Source: CAWDMW01 sp963803575
GTDB taxonomy: Bacteria; Pseudomonadota; Alphaproteobacteria; Rickettsiales; UBA998
NCBI GenBank assembly: GCA_963803575.1
Contig: CAWDMW010000002.1
Span: 496,001-560,000 of the forward strand
Direction: 5' to 3'
Length of the DNA stretch: 64,000 nucleotides
The notes beneath the pieces were generated by a model. It saw only the letters and a program-made list of their open reading frames with translations. It made no database searches and had not been told where the DNA came from. Of the stretch, positions 9,081 through 17,865 are shown one piece after another. Made by a program: the position numbers and the translations under genes. Every line of letters begins with the position of its first letter. Within the stretch, counting starts at the first letter, position 1.

Positions 9081-10543
9081 CAGCACTTATATTGGTGGTA
9101 GATGACGTGCCTGCCAACGTCAAATTATTGGAAGCAAAGCTTTCCAGTGAATATTATGATGTGGTGACCGCTTGTGACGGGTACGAAGCACTGGAGCAAA
9201 TGAAGCAGCATAAGCCGGATCTGGTGCTGCTGGATATTATGATGCCTGGTATGGACGGGTTCGAAGTATGCACCCTGATGAAAGCAGATATAGATATTTC
9301 ACATATTCCCGTTGTTATGGTCACGGCGTTGAGTGATGTGTCAGACCGCGTGCGTGGGTTGGATGTCGGAGCGGATGACTTTATCAGCAAGCCTATTAAT
9401 GACACCGCATTATTTGCGCGCGTTAAGTCATTGATTCGTATAAAAGTGCTGCTTGACGAATTGCGCCTGCGTGACAAAACAGGTAAAGAAGTCGGCGTGA
9501 TTAGCGAAGAAGAGAACAGCTTCACTGCTGATGTCTCAGGCGCACATGTCGTGTTAATTGAGGATGATATTGTACAATCTCGCCACGTGGTGGAGCGATT
9601 GGAGGCATCCTATAAGGTAGATCATTATTATGATCCGCAAGAAGGATTTGAGGCACTAAAGCAGGATGTGTCCCCGGACGTGATTGTCATTAGTACGTTA
9701 TTGACTGATGCGGATGGGCTGCGTATGGCTGCCCAGCTTAAAAATATTGATCGCCTGCGTAATGTGCCTATTGTGGTACTGGTAGATGAAGAAGAGCAGC
9801 ATATTGTGTTGAAAGGCTTAGAGCTGGGCATTAATGACTATCTGTCCGTTCCGGTTGAGCTAAACGAAATGGCGGCAAGATTAAAAACGCAAATACGGCG
9901 TAAAAAATATCAAGATGCGTTGCGTGCTAATTATCAGGCAAGCGTGTCAATGGCGATCACAGACAGTCTGACAGGATTATATAATCGGCACTTTCTGGAC
10001 GCGCATTTGCAAAATATTGTGAATCAGTCACTGGCGACACGTAAACCATTTTCTATGATGATTCTGGATATGGATCATTTTAAACAGGTAAATGATACGT
10101 ATGGCCATGATGTGGGTGATGAAATTTTAGTTGAATTGGCCAAACGCATGGTTGCCAGCATTAGGAGTTCGGATTTGGCTGCCCGTATTGGCGGGGAAGA
10201 ATTCATGGTGCTGATGCCTGAAACGGATATGCTTGATGCTTATCGTACGGCTGATCGTATGCGTAGCCAAATTGCCAATACGCCGTTCCCTGTTTCGCAT
10301 GAGGTAGGTGCTATCACCAAAACCATTAGTATTGGTGTGTCGGAATTACAGATGAATCAGGATAATGCAGGAGCGCTTATCAAACGAGCGGATAATGCAT
10401 TATATGAGGCGAAAAATGGTGGCCGCAACCGCGTTCACCCTGTGCCATCTTCGCGCGCACCACAGAGACAGGCTGGCCTGTTACCCGTTAGTCAACGTCT
10501 TGCTCAGTCACAGTCTTTGCAGGGAAGTTCGGGCGAATTTTAG
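9077..10543 (+). CDS. pleD: Diguanylate cyclase response regulator PleD
   Basis: The 488-residue protein has two receiver domains and a GGDEF domain, as in PleD. In the first receiver Asp53 (LLDIMMPGMDGF) is the phosphoacceptor. The second (about 155-280) lacks an acceptor Asp, reading VIVISTLLTD, as in the adaptor receiver of PleD. The cyclase domain has the active-site motif GGEEF at 372-376 and an inhibitory RxxD (RSSD, 363-366) five residues before it, so product inhibition by c-di-GMP is expected. It makes c-di-GMP from GTP. A Gln/Ser-rich tail of about 30 residues follows. It is translationally coupled to divK. Confidence 0.95.
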   Translation: MTALILVVDDVPANVKLLEAKLSSEYYDVVTACDGYEALEQMKQHKPDLVLLDIMMPGMDGFEVCTLMKADIDISHIPVVMVTALSDVSDRVRGLDVGADDFISKPINDTALFARVKSLIRIKVLLDELRLRDKTGKEVGVISEEENSFTADVSGAHVVLIEDDIVQSRHVVERLEASYKVDHYYDPQEGFEALKQDVSPDVIVISTLLTDADGLRMAAQLKNIDRLRNVPIVVLVDEEEQHIVLKGLELGINDYLSVPVELNEMAARLKTQIRRKKYQDALRANYQASVSMAITDSLTGLYNRHFLDAHLQNIVNQSLATRKPFSMMILDMDHFKQVNDTYGHDVGDEILVELAKRMVASIRSSDLAARIGGEEFMVLMPETDMLDAYRTADRMRSQIANTPFPVSHEVGAITKTISIGVSELQMNQDNAGALIKRADNALYEAKNGGRNRVHPVPSSRAPQRQAGLLPVSQRLAQSQSLQGSSGEF

Positions 10544-10679
10544 GCAAAATTCCTCAAGCCTAAGAAAAAATATCAGGCTAGGTGCAGTTTTCGGTTGTTA
10601 TTGCGGATTAAATCCGTTACACCCCTCTTTCTAATATACATTCCTTTACAACAAAAGATTTGAAAAGAGGGCGAAAGCT
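10544..10679. other. Spacer before tuf, likely tuf/S10 leader
   Basis: This 136-base spacer separates pleD from tuf. It contains a short CGGAT/ATCCG hairpin and an A/G-rich stretch (AAAAGAGGG) placed as the tuf ribosome binding site. A promoter for the ribosomal run is expected here, but I see no clear consensus boxes. No tRNA, rpsL, rpsG or fusA is present. Confidence 0.4.
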
Positions 10680-11870
10680 ATGGCTAAAGAAAAATTTGCG
10701 CGTAATAAACCGCATTGTAACATCGGTACTATTGGTCACGTAGATCATGGGAAAACATCGCTAACAGCTGCAATCACTAAGGTGCTTGCGGAAACAGGCG
10801 GGGCGGAATACACGGCTTACGATGCGATTGATGGTGCTCCTGAAGAGCGTGCACGTGGTATCACTATTGCCACTGCGCACGTAGAATATGAGACGGCTGA
10901 TCGTCACTATGCTCATGTAGACTGCCCGGGTCACGCGGATTATGTGAAGAACATGATTACTGGAGCTGCGCAAATGGATGGTGCTATATTGGTGGTGTCT
11001 GCTGCTGATGGGCCTATGCCTCAAACGCGCGAGCATATTCTGCTTGCTCGTCAGGTTGGCGTTCCGGCGATTGTGGTGTTCCTGAATAAATGCGATCAGG
11101 TTGATGACGAAGAGCTGCTGGAGTTGGTTGAAATGGAAGTGCGTGAGCTTCTGTCTTCTTATGATTTCCCGGGCGATGATATTCCTATTGTTAAGGGCTC
11201 TGCTCTGGCTGCATTGGAAGGATCGAATGATGAGCTGGGTAAAGAAGCAATTCTTGAGCTTATGTCTCGGGTGGATGAGTATATCCCTCAGCCAGAACGT
11301 GAAGTAGATAAGCCATTTCTAATGCCGATTGAAGATGTGTTCTCAATCTCTGGTCGTGGAACTGTTGTAACTGGCCGTATTGAAAGCGGTGTGATTAACG
11401 TTGGTGACGAGATTGAGATTGTTGGTATCCGTGATACACAGAAAACAACCTGTACTGGTGTAGAGATGTTCCGTAAGCTGCTTGATCGTGGTGAGGCTGG
11501 TGACAATGTTGGTGTGCTTCTGCGTGGTACGAAACGTGAAGACGTTGAGCGTGGACAAGTGTTGGCTAAAACAGGATTTATCAAGCCGCACACACAATTC
11601 TCTGCAGAAACATATATTTTGACTAAAGAAGAAGGTGGTCGTCATACGCCGTTTTTCTCGAACTACCGTCCTCAATTTTACTTCCGTACAACAGATGTAA
11701 CTGGATCAATCAAGCTGCCGGATGGAACAGAAATGGTTATGCCGGGTGACAACGTGACAATGGAAGTTGAGTTAATCAACCCTATTGCCATGGATGAAGG
11801 ATTGCGCTTCGCGATTCGTGAAGGTGGTCGTACTGTTGGTGCTGGTGTAGTTAGCAAGGTGATCGCTTAG
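10680..11870 (+). CDS. tuf: Elongation factor Tu
   Basis: This GTPase delivers aminoacyl-tRNA to the ribosome. The 396-residue length is normal. The G1 motif GHVDHGKT is at 19-26, with RGITI, DCPGH, NKCD and SAL as the later G motifs. The C-terminal RTVGAGVVSKV is typical. Every arginine codon I could read in this gene is CGN, with no AGA or AGG, as expected for a very highly expressed gene and unlike many of the ribosomal genes downstream. It begins the S10 run here with no rpsL, rpsG or fusA before it. Confidence 0.98.
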   Translation: MAKEKFARNKPHCNIGTIGHVDHGKTSLTAAITKVLAETGGAEYTAYDAIDGAPEERARGITIATAHVEYETADRHYAHVDCPGHADYVKNMITGAAQMDGAILVVSAADGPMPQTREHILLARQVGVPAIVVFLNKCDQVDDEELLELVEMEVRELLSSYDFPGDDIPIVKGSALAALEGSNDELGKEAILELMSRVDEYIPQPEREVDKPFLMPIEDVFSISGRGTVVTGRIESGVINVGDEIEIVGIRDTQKTTCTGVEMFRKLLDRGEAGDNVGVLLRGTKREDVERGQVLAKTGFIKPHTQFSAETYILTKEEGGRHTPFFSNYRPQFYFRTTDVTGSIKLPDGTEMVMPGDNVTMEVELINPIAMDEGLRFAIREGGRTVGAGVVSKVIA

Positions 11871-11873
11871 ATT

Positions 11874-12197
11874 ATGTTGCTGGATCAAAAAATACGCATA
11901 AGGTTACGGGCATTCGACCATCGCCTGCTTGACGGTTCAACGGCTGAGATTGTAAATACTGCTCGTAGAACTGGAGCGCAGGTTAGAGGGCCGGTTCCTG
12001 TTCCTCGCAGAATTAATCGTTTTACAGTGAATCGCTCTCCGCACGTTAATAAAAAATCTCGTGAGCAATTTGAGATTAGAACGCATAAGCGTTTAATTGA
12101 TGTGGTGGATGCGACCCCGCAAACTGTTGATGCTTTGGGTAAGCTTGATTTGCCTGCTGGTGTTGACGTTCGGATTATGGTTGTTGGCTCCTCCTAA
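11874..12197 (+). CDS. rpsJ: 30S ribosomal protein S10
   Basis: This 107-residue protein is S10, a 30S head protein that also serves as NusE in transcription antitermination. Diagnostic segments are IRIRLRAFDHRLLD, GPVPVPRRINRFTV and REQFEIRTHKRLIDV. It starts three bases after tuf, so it is co-transcribed. The C-terminus KLDLPAGVDVRIMVVG is standard. The gap that follows (122 bases to rplC) is unusually long for this operon. Confidence 0.97.
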   Translation: MLLDQKIRIRLRAFDHRLLDGSTAEIVNTARRTGAQVRGPVPVPRRINRFTVNRSPHVNKKSREQFEIRTHKRLIDVVDATPQTVDALGKLDLPAGVDVRIMVVGSS

Positions 12198-12319
12198 TAA
12201 ACATTCTTTCTGCGGTATTTAGTTGTTGCAAAGCCCTGATAAGATGGCTATAAAGCTTATCCACTTTGGTGCCCCTTATTTAATTTGGGGAAAATTTAAC
12301 TGTAAAGAAGGTCTGTGAC
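12198..12319. other. Intergenic spacer between rpsJ and rplC
   Basis: This 122-base AT-rich gap interrupts an otherwise tight operon. It includes CCCC/GGGG arms around TTATTTAATTT at about 12272-12290, followed by an AT-rich run. It could hold a weak terminator, a processing site or an internal promoter for rplC. None is strongly supported. Confidence 0.35.
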
Positions 12320-13036
12320 ATGCGTACGGGTGTTATTGCAAGAAAAATGGGTATGACTCAGTTGTACAATGAATTCGGTTTCCATGTGCCTGTGACAGTT
12401 CTTCGAATTGAAGACCTGGAAGTGGTATCGGTTAAGAAGGTAGAGATTGAAGGTTATAACGCTGTTCAGCTTGGTTTCGGAGAGAAGAAGGCTAAAAACG
12501 TTAGTAAATCCATGAAAGGGTATTATGCTAAATCATCTGTTGAGCCAAAGCAATTATTGAAAGAGTTTCGTGTTTCAGAAGATTCTCTTTTGTCAGTTGG
12601 CGATAAGCCAAGTTCTGAGCATTTTGTGTCAGGGCAATACGTTGATGTTGTCGGCACTAGTAAGGGTAAGGGGTTTGCGGGAGCGATGAAGCGGCACAAC
12701 TTTCGTGGCCTGGAAGCGAGTCATGGTGTTTCAATATCTCATCGTTCTCATGGTTCAACGGGGCAGTGCCAAGATCCTGGAAAAGTATTCAAGGGAAAGA
12801 AAATGGCTGGACAGTTAGGTAATAAAAGAATTACTGTTCAAAATCTGGAAGTGATCTCGTCGGACTCTGATCGTGGTCTTATTTACATCAAAGGCGCAGT
12901 GCCTGGTTCGAAAAATCAGACTGTATTTGTTTCGGATGCAATAAAGAAAGCTCTCCCGTCAAGCGCGGTAATCCCGGCAAAGCTTTGCCAAAATTTAGCT
13001 GAAGTTGAGTCTTCTCGTGAAGGTGAGGTAGTTTAA
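12320..13036 (+). CDS. rplC: 50S ribosomal protein L3
   Basis: This 238-residue L3 binds near the 3' end of 23S rRNA and helps form the peptidyl-transferase region. Recognisable parts are the N-terminal GVIARKMGMTQLYNE, the central HNFRGLEASHGVSISHRSHGS extension that reaches the catalytic centre, and KGKKMAGQLGNKRIT. A C-terminal tail of about 25 residues follows the core fold, as in some alphaproteobacteria. It lies two bases upstream of rplD. Confidence 0.97.
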   Translation: MRTGVIARKMGMTQLYNEFGFHVPVTVLRIEDLEVVSVKKVEIEGYNAVQLGFGEKKAKNVSKSMKGYYAKSSVEPKQLLKEFRVSEDSLLSVGDKPSSEHFVSGQYVDVVGTSKGKGFAGAMKRHNFRGLEASHGVSISHRSHGSTGQCQDPGKVFKGKKMAGQLGNKRITVQNLEVISSDSDRGLIYIKGAVPGSKNQTVFVSDAIKKALPSSAVIPAKLCQNLAEVESSREGEVV

Positions 13037-13037
13037 G

Positions 13038-13655
13038 ATGAAGCTAGTTGTGAAAGATATGAACGCTTCCGATGTAGGTGAAATCCAGCTTTCTGAGAGT
13101 GTCTTCGGTTTGCCCGCAAGAATAGATATTCTTCAGCGTGCAGTTGAGTGGCAGCGTGCTAAAAAACAAGCGGGAACTCATAAAACAAAAGGTATAAGCG
13201 AGATAAGCGGTACCACTGCAAAGCCTTATCGTCAGAAGGGAACTGGTCGCGCTCGTCAGGGTTCTCGAAGAGCCAGCCAGTTCGTTGGAGGACAAACTAC
13301 CTTTGGGCCTGTAGTGCGTTCTCATTCGCATAAGTTAACTAAAAAATTTAGAAAGCTTGCTCTTCGCACTGCTCTTTCGGTAAAATTTGCTGAAGGAAAA
13401 ATGTTAGTTATTGACTCGTTAGATACTGAAAGTGCTAAAACACGTGATCTTCTGGCCTCTTTTAAGCGGTTAGGTGTTTCGGATGCAGTGGTTATATCGG
13501 GTCAGTTCAATCCCGATTTTGTCAAATCCGCTTCAAATATTCCTAAGATTGAAGTTCTTCCTGTTGAAGGTCTTAATGTTCTTAGTATACTTAAAAGAGA
13601 CTCACTTATTGTCTCGCGTGATGCGATAGATGCTATACAGCAGAGGGTTTCGTGA
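13038..13655 (+). CDS. rplD: 50S ribosomal protein L4
   Basis: The 205-residue protein has the L4 exit-tunnel loop signature KPYRQKGTGRARQGSRRASQF (about residues 55-75) and the C-terminal Rossmann-like half with LVIDSLD. L4 helps line the peptide exit tunnel. In many gammaproteobacteria it also represses the S10 operon; whether it does so here cannot be seen. It abuts rplC and rplW. Confidence 0.97.
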   Translation: MKLVVKDMNASDVGEIQLSESVFGLPARIDILQRAVEWQRAKKQAGTHKTKGISEISGTTAKPYRQKGTGRARQGSRRASQFVGGQTTFGPVVRSHSHKLTKKFRKLALRTALSVKFAEGKMLVIDSLDTESAKTRDLLASFKRLGVSDAVVISGQFNPDFVKSASNIPKIEVLPVEGLNVLSILKRDSLIVSRDAIDAIQQRVS

Positions 13656-13656
13656 T

Positions 13657-13956
13657 ATGACTTTATCTTCCAAAGTGGCGTATGATACTCTGGTATCTCC
13701 GATAGTTACTGAGAAATCTACAGATGCAATAAGCCATAATAAATACACATTTAAGATATCTGCGCGTGCAACAAAAACCTCTGTTAAGAAGTCTGTTGAA
13801 TCAATATATGATGTCAACGTTGTTAGCGTTAATACAGTGCGTCTTCCTGGAAAACGAAAGCGTTTTAGGGGGGTTCAGGGTAAGCGCTCTGATATTAGGA
13901 AGGCTATAGTAACTTTACGCGACGGACAGTCTATAAACTTCGATGGCGGTATATAA
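13657..13956 (+). CDS. rplW: 50S ribosomal protein L23
   Basis: L23 sits at the tunnel exit and docks trigger factor and SRP. The ATG at 13657, one base after the rplD stop, gives a normal 99-residue protein; a longer in-frame reading from 13630 would overlap rplD and add non-homologous residues. Typical segments are LVSPIVTEKST near the N-terminus, YTFKISARATKT, and the basic loop RLPGKRKRFRGVQGKRSD. Confidence 0.95.
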   Translation: MTLSSKVAYDTLVSPIVTEKSTDAISHNKYTFKISARATKTSVKKSVESIYDVNVVSVNTVRLPGKRKRFRGVQGKRSDIRKAIVTLRDGQSINFDGGI

Positions 13957-13958
13957 CT

Positions 13959-14798
13959 ATGTCTACTAAAACCTACAACCCAACTACACCTTCTCAAAGA
14001 GAGTTCGTCTCTCTTGATAGGTCTGCTTTATGGAAAGGCCGCCCTGAGAAAACCTGTTTGGCTCCGTCTAAAAGAACGGGCGGACGAAATAATCACGGTA
14101 GAATAACATGTCGCCATCATGGAGGTGGTCACAAAAGACGTTACCGGGTAATCGACTTTAAAAGAAATAAGTTTGGTGTTGCTGCAAAAGTTGAACGCAT
14201 TGAGTATGATCCGTTTCGCAGTGCTTTTATTGCATTGCTTCGTTATGAAGATGGTGACGTGTCTTACATCATTGCGCCTCAGAAGCTTAATCCTGGTGAT
14301 AATGTCTTAGCTGACGGTAAGGTTGATATAAAGCCCGGTAACGCATCTATGTTAAAGAACATCCCTGTTGGTACGATAGTACACAATATAGAGATAAAGC
14401 CATCCAAAGGTGGTCAGATTGCTAGATCTGCTGGCTCATACGCGCAAATTTCTGGAAAAGACTCAGGTTATGTTCAAATAAAGTTGCGATCTGGTGAGCT
14501 TCGATTAGTATCAGAAAACTGTATGGCAACTATGGGTGCTGTATCAAACCCTGACCATCAAAATACAAACGATGGAAAGGCCGGTAGATCAAGGTGGAAA
14601 GGGAAAAGGCCTACAGTTCGCGGTGTAGTTATGAATCCAATCGACCACCCTCATGGTGGTGGCGAAGGGCGTACCTCAGGTGGACGTCACCCTGTCAGCC
14701 CGTGGGGTAAATCTGCGAAAGGTGGAAAAACTAGATCTGTTAAGAAGCCTTCTTCAAAGTATATAGTTCGTACACGCCACAATAATAAAAAGAGATAG
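13959..14798 (+). CDS. rplB: 50S ribosomal protein L2
   Basis: The 279-residue L2 is essential for subunit association and peptidyl-transferase assembly. The diagnostic C-terminal stretch VVMNPIDHPHGGGEGRTSGG carries the conserved active-region His. The N-terminus has KTYNPTTPSQREFV and GRNNHGRITCRHHGGGHKRRYR. It is three bases downstream of rplW. Confidence 0.98.
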   Translation: MSTKTYNPTTPSQREFVSLDRSALWKGRPEKTCLAPSKRTGGRNNHGRITCRHHGGGHKRRYRVIDFKRNKFGVAAKVERIEYDPFRSAFIALLRYEDGDVSYIIAPQKLNPGDNVLADGKVDIKPGNASMLKNIPVGTIVHNIEIKPSKGGQIARSAGSYAQISGKDSGYVQIKLRSGELRLVSENCMATMGAVSNPDHQNTNDGKAGRSRWKGKRPTVRGVVMNPIDHPHGGGEGRTSGGRHPVSPWGKSAKGGKTRSVKKPSSKYIVRTRHNNKKR

Positions 14799-14808
14799 GA
14801 AAGTTATT

Positions 14809-15087
14809 ATGTCTAGATCTGCATGGAAAGGCCCATTTATAGATATGTATTTACTTAAAAAAGTAGATGAAGTGAGAAGTTCTGGTCGCAATACGGTTAT
14901 TCAAATATGGTCTCGCCGTTCTACGATCATTCCTCAGTTCATTGGTTTTACCTTTGGTGTATATAATGGAAGAAAATTCATCCCTGTTCTTGTTACAGAA
15001 GATATGATTGGGCATAAGTTTGGTGAGTTCTCGGCAACTCGTACATATAATGGCCATGCTGCAGATAAGAAAGTAAAGCGTAAGTAA
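14809..15087 (+). CDS. rpsS: 30S ribosomal protein S19
   Basis: The 92-residue protein matches S19 from end to end: SRSAWKGPFID at the N-terminus, WSRRSTIIPQFIGFTFGVYNG in the middle and HKFGEFSATRTYNGHA near the end. S19 binds 16S rRNA in the 30S head with S13. It is preceded by AGGAAAG as the ribosome binding site. Confidence 0.97.
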   Translation: MSRSAWKGPFIDMYLLKKVDEVRSSGRNTVIQIWSRRSTIIPQFIGFTFGVYNGRKFIPVLVTEDMIGHKFGEFSATRTYNGHAADKKVKRK

Positions 15088-15092
15088 GTATT

Positions 15093-15446
15093 ATGTCTAA
15101 AGCATGTTTAAAAAATATTCCGGGTAGTGTTCAGAAAATTAATAGTGTAGCTTCCTTAATTAGAGGATTACCTACTGAAATCGCATTAAACCAACTAACT
15201 TTTTGTAAAAAGCGTCATGCGGTTGATATTAGGAAGGTTTTGCTCTCTGCAATTGCTAATGCTGACCATAATGAGGGGCTGGATGTGGATAACCTCTACG
15301 TAAAGGAAGCTTGGGTTGGTAAGTCGCGCGTAATGAAAAGGTTTCATGCAAGAGCTAGAGGGAGAGGGGCGAAAATACTTAAGCCAAGTAGTCACTTCTA
15401 TGTAACTGTAGCGGAAAAGGAGAATGATCATGGGACAGAAAGTTAA
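15093..15446 (+). CDS. rplV: 50S ribosomal protein L22
   Basis: The 117-residue L22 has the extended beta-hairpin region YVKEAWVGKSRVMKRFHARARGRG that lines the exit tunnel, followed by KILKPSSHFYVTV. The N-terminal VQKINSVASLIRGLP replaces the more usual SPQKARLVA-type sequence and is fairly divergent. Its end overlaps rpsC by 17 bases, so the two are probably translationally coupled. Confidence 0.93.
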   Translation: MSKACLKNIPGSVQKINSVASLIRGLPTEIALNQLTFCKKRHAVDIRKVLLSAIANADHNEGLDVDNLYVKEAWVGKSRVMKRFHARARGRGAKILKPSSHFYVTVAEKENDHGTES

Positions 15447-16071
15447 TCCAATTGGTTTGAGGCTCGGTATTAATAAGACTTGGGACTCGCGCTGGTTTAT
15501 TGAAAAAAACTATGCAGAGAAGTTGCATGAGGATTTGAAGATAAAATCCTATTTAAAAACAAAATTACATAACGCTTCTATAAGTTCTGTAAATATAGAA
15601 AGAACAGCTAAAAAAGTTAGTATATCTATCTACAGTGCTAGGCCTGGTGTGGTTATTGGTAAAAAGGGTGCTGACATTGATCGGTTAAAATTTTCTATTT
15701 CTAAGCTAACGGACGATGAGATTGCTATAAATATAGTTGAAATTAGAAAACCTGAGGTCGACGCTACTTTAGTAGCCCAATCTGTTGCAGATCAACTTCA
15801 AAGAAGGGTCACGTTTAGGCGTGCAATGAAGCGTGCTGTTCAGTCTTCAATGCGTCTTGGTGCTAAAGGTATTCGTATAAGCTGTGCTGGCAGACTTGGT
15901 GGTGCTGAAATTGCTCGTACTGAATGGTATAGAGAGGGGCAGGTTCCTTTACACACTCTACGTGCCGACATTGATTACGGTGTTGCTCAAGCTCATACTA
16001 CCTATGGTGTAATAGGTGTAAAAGTTTGGATATATAAGGGTGACTCTGTTAAAGAGCGTATTTCAAAATAA
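15430..16071 (+). CDS. rpsC: 30S ribosomal protein S3
   Basis: S3 guards the mRNA entry channel. Starting at the ATG at 15430 gives MGQKVNPIGLRLG, the family start; an ATG six bases earlier is less likely. The protein has 213 residues, with the KH domain around RPGVVIGKKGADIDRL and the C-terminal GAEIARTEWYREGQVPLHTLRADIDYG signature. Of its 18 arginine codons, nine are AGA or AGG, in contrast to tuf where all are CGN. Confidence 0.97.
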   Translation: MGQKVNPIGLRLGINKTWDSRWFIEKNYAEKLHEDLKIKSYLKTKLHNASISSVNIERTAKKVSISIYSARPGVVIGKKGADIDRLKFSISKLTDDEIAINIVEIRKPEVDATLVAQSVADQLQRRVTFRRAMKRAVQSSMRLGAKGIRISCAGRLGGAEIARTEWYREGQVPLHTLRADIDYGVAQAHTTYGVIGVKVWIYKGDSVKERISK

Positions 16072-16089
16072 TAGATATTAGAGGAAGAG

Positions 16090-16506
16090 ATGCTTAGTCC
16101 TAAAAAAACAAAATATAGGAAATCTCATAAAGGAAGAATCCATGGCTTTGCGAAAGGCGGATCAGATTTAAACTTTGGTAGTTATGGTTTGAAAGCGATA
16201 GAGCCTGAAAGGGTAACGGCTCGTCAAATAGAGGCGTGCCGTAGAACTATAAATAGATACCTTAAAAGGTCTGGAAGACTGTGGATACGTATATTTCCTG
16301 ATACCCCGGTTTCATCAAAACCTGCAGAGGTTAGAATGGGTAAAGGTAAGGGATCAGTTGAATTTTGGGCTTGTAAAGTTAAGCCTGGACGTATAATGTT
16401 TGAGTTAGATGGAGTTAGCGAAGATCTGGCTAAGTCCGCTTTTGAGCTTGCTTCGGCAAAGTTGCCAATTAAAACAAAATTTGTGAAAAGAGTTGAAGGG
16501 AGCTAA
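16090..16506 (+). CDS. rplP: 50S ribosomal protein L16
   Basis: The 138-residue protein has L16 signatures LSPKKTKYRKSHKGR, GLKAIEPERVTARQIEACRR and RMGKGKGSVEFWACKVKPG. L16 organises the A-site side of the 50S subunit. An RBS, GAGGAAGAG, lies directly upstream. It is followed two bases later by rpmC. Confidence 0.97.
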   Translation: MLSPKKTKYRKSHKGRIHGFAKGGSDLNFGSYGLKAIEPERVTARQIEACRRTINRYLKRSGRLWIRIFPDTPVSSKPAEVRMGKGKGSVEFWACKVKPGRIMFELDGVSEDLAKSAFELASAKLPIKTKFVKRVEGS

Positions 16507-16508
16507 AA

Positions 16509-16691
16509 ATGCACGAAGAAATAGCTTTTAAGCAAAAGACTGTTACGGATCTTAAGAAAAAGCTTATGTCTTTAAGGTTCCAGAAGTCAATGTCTCAGCT
16601 TCCTGATACGTCACAGATAAGAAAAACTAAAAGAGAAATTGCTAGAAATAACACTCACATAAAGTGTATTTTTGATAAACTGGAGTCTTAA
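16509..16691 (+). CDS. rpmC: 50S ribosomal protein L29
   Basis: The 60-residue protein is small, helical and basic, with the L29 pattern LKKKLMSLRFQKSMSQLPDTSQIRKTKREIARNNT divided into two helices. L29 sits near the tunnel exit next to L23. It is placed between rplP and rpsQ as in other bacteria, and the next gene starts five bases after it. Confidence 0.92.
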   Translation: MHEEIAFKQKTVTDLKKKLMSLRFQKSMSQLPDTSQIRKTKREIARNNTHIKCIFDKLES

Positions 16692-16695
16692 TATA

Positions 16696-16926
16696 ATGCC
16701 TAAAAGAATTTTAAAGGGTAGAATCGCTGGGATTTCTGGTTCAAAAACTGTTTCAGTTTTAGTGGAAAGAAAAGTTAAACACCCACTCTATGGAAAAATT
16801 ATTCGTAAATCGAAAAAGTATCTCGCGCACAATGATCGCGAAAACAGGTCTGTAGGAGAGATTGTGGAAATACAAGAGTGTCGGCCTATCTCTAAAAGAA
16901 AAACATGGATAGTTTTGGAAAGCTAG
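16696..16926 (+). CDS. rpsQ: 30S ribosomal protein S17
   Basis: With the ATG at 16696 the protein has 76 residues and begins MPKRILKGRIAGISG. An upstream in-frame ATG at 16672 would overlap rpmC and add unrelated residues. S17 features are KTVSVLVERKVKHPLYGKII, the KYLAHN segment and EIQECRPISKRKTW. It is a primary 16S rRNA-binding protein. Confidence 0.95.
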   Translation: MPKRILKGRIAGISGSKTVSVLVERKVKHPLYGKIIRKSKKYLAHNDRENRSVGEIVEIQECRPISKRKTWIVLES

Positions 16927-16936
16927 GAGATAATTC

Positions 16937-17305
16937 ATGATACAAATGCAATCTATAATGAAAGTAGCTGATAACTCAGGTGCTAAATACGTTCAGTGTA
17001 TTAAAGTTCTTGGCGGTTCTAAGAGAAAGGTGGCTCACGTAGGTGATGTAGTCGTTGTTTCTGTTAAAGATGCTTCCTCTAAGGGGAAAGTAAAAAAAGG
17101 GACTGTTCAAAGAGCTGTTATTGTTAGAACTAAAAAAGATACGCATAGGTCAGATGGAAGTGTTATTCGGTTTGACTCAAACGCGGCTGTTTTAATAAAT
17201 AAGCAAAATGAACCCATTGGTACTCGTATCTTTGGCCCTGTTGTTAGAGAGCTGCGTGCAAAGCGTTTTATGAAAATTGTGTCTTTGGCACCAGAAGTTA
17301 TTTAA
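16937..17305 (+). CDS. rplN: 50S ribosomal protein L14
   Basis: The 122-residue protein is L14 throughout: MIQMQSIMKVADNSGAKYVQ, KVKKGTVQRAVIVRTKKD and IFGPVVRELRAKRFMKIVSLAPEVI. L14 forms inter-subunit bridges. Only 14 bases separate it from rplE, so rplX (L24), which normally lies between them, is absent. Confidence 0.98.
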   Translation: MIQMQSIMKVADNSGAKYVQCIKVLGGSKRKVAHVGDVVVVSVKDASSKGKVKKGTVQRAVIVRTKKDTHRSDGSVIRFDSNAAVLINKQNEPIGTRIFGPVVRELRAKRFMKIVSLAPEVI

Positions 17306-17319
17306 GTAGGTCTAAATTT

Positions 17320-17862
17320 ATGTCTTTTCTCTATGAAAAATACCATTCTAAAGTATCTGCTCATTTAGTAGAATCGTTTGGCATTGCAAACATAATGCAA
17401 ACTCCAAAGATAACTAAAATAGTAGTTAGTCATAGTTGCTCTGACGCAGTAACCGATAGTAAGGCCGTGCATAAAGTTGCTTCTGATTTGTCACTTATTA
17501 CTGGGCAAAAGGCTTTAATCACGAAAGCTAGGAAGTCAGAGGCTGGATTTAAATTGAGAGTTGGTATGCCTATAGGCTGTAAAATTACACTTCGTGGTAT
17601 AAGAATGTATGAGTTTCTTGATAGACTTACATGTATCGCAATGCCTAGAATTAGAGACTTTAGAGCGTTAAGTGAAAAAGGTTTTGATAGTATGGGGAAC
17701 TACTCTATGGGTATATCTGAACATATAATATTTCCTGAAATTGACTATGATAAGGTTGATAAACCACGCGGGTTTAATATTGTGATTTGTACTAATGTTT
17801 CAGACAAAAAAATGTCTATGAAATTATTAAAAGAATTAAACTTTCCATTTAAGGAGGTGTGA
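17320..17862 (+). CDS. rplE: 50S ribosomal protein L5
   Basis: L5 binds 5S rRNA and the central protuberance. The 180-residue length is normal. Recognisable segments are LITGQKALITKARKSEAGFKLR, VGMPIGCKITLRG, MYEFLDRL, RIRDFRALSEKGFDSMGNYSMG and the FPEIDYDK region. The gene is AT-rich (20 of 60 bases are G or C in 17341-17400). It follows rplN directly, with no rplX between. Confidence 0.97.
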   Translation: MSFLYEKYHSKVSAHLVESFGIANIMQTPKITKIVVSHSCSDAVTDSKAVHKVASDLSLITGQKALITKARKSEAGFKLRVGMPIGCKITLRGIRMYEFLDRLTCIAMPRIRDFRALSEKGFDSMGNYSMGISEHIIFPEIDYDKVDKPRGFNIVICTNVSDKKMSMKLLKELNFPFKEV

Positions 17863-17865
17863 GCT

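Noticed and set aside
10544..10600. Possible rho-independent terminator after pleD
   Set aside because: The AGCCT/AGGCT stem is only five bases with a 13-base loop and lacks a T tract.
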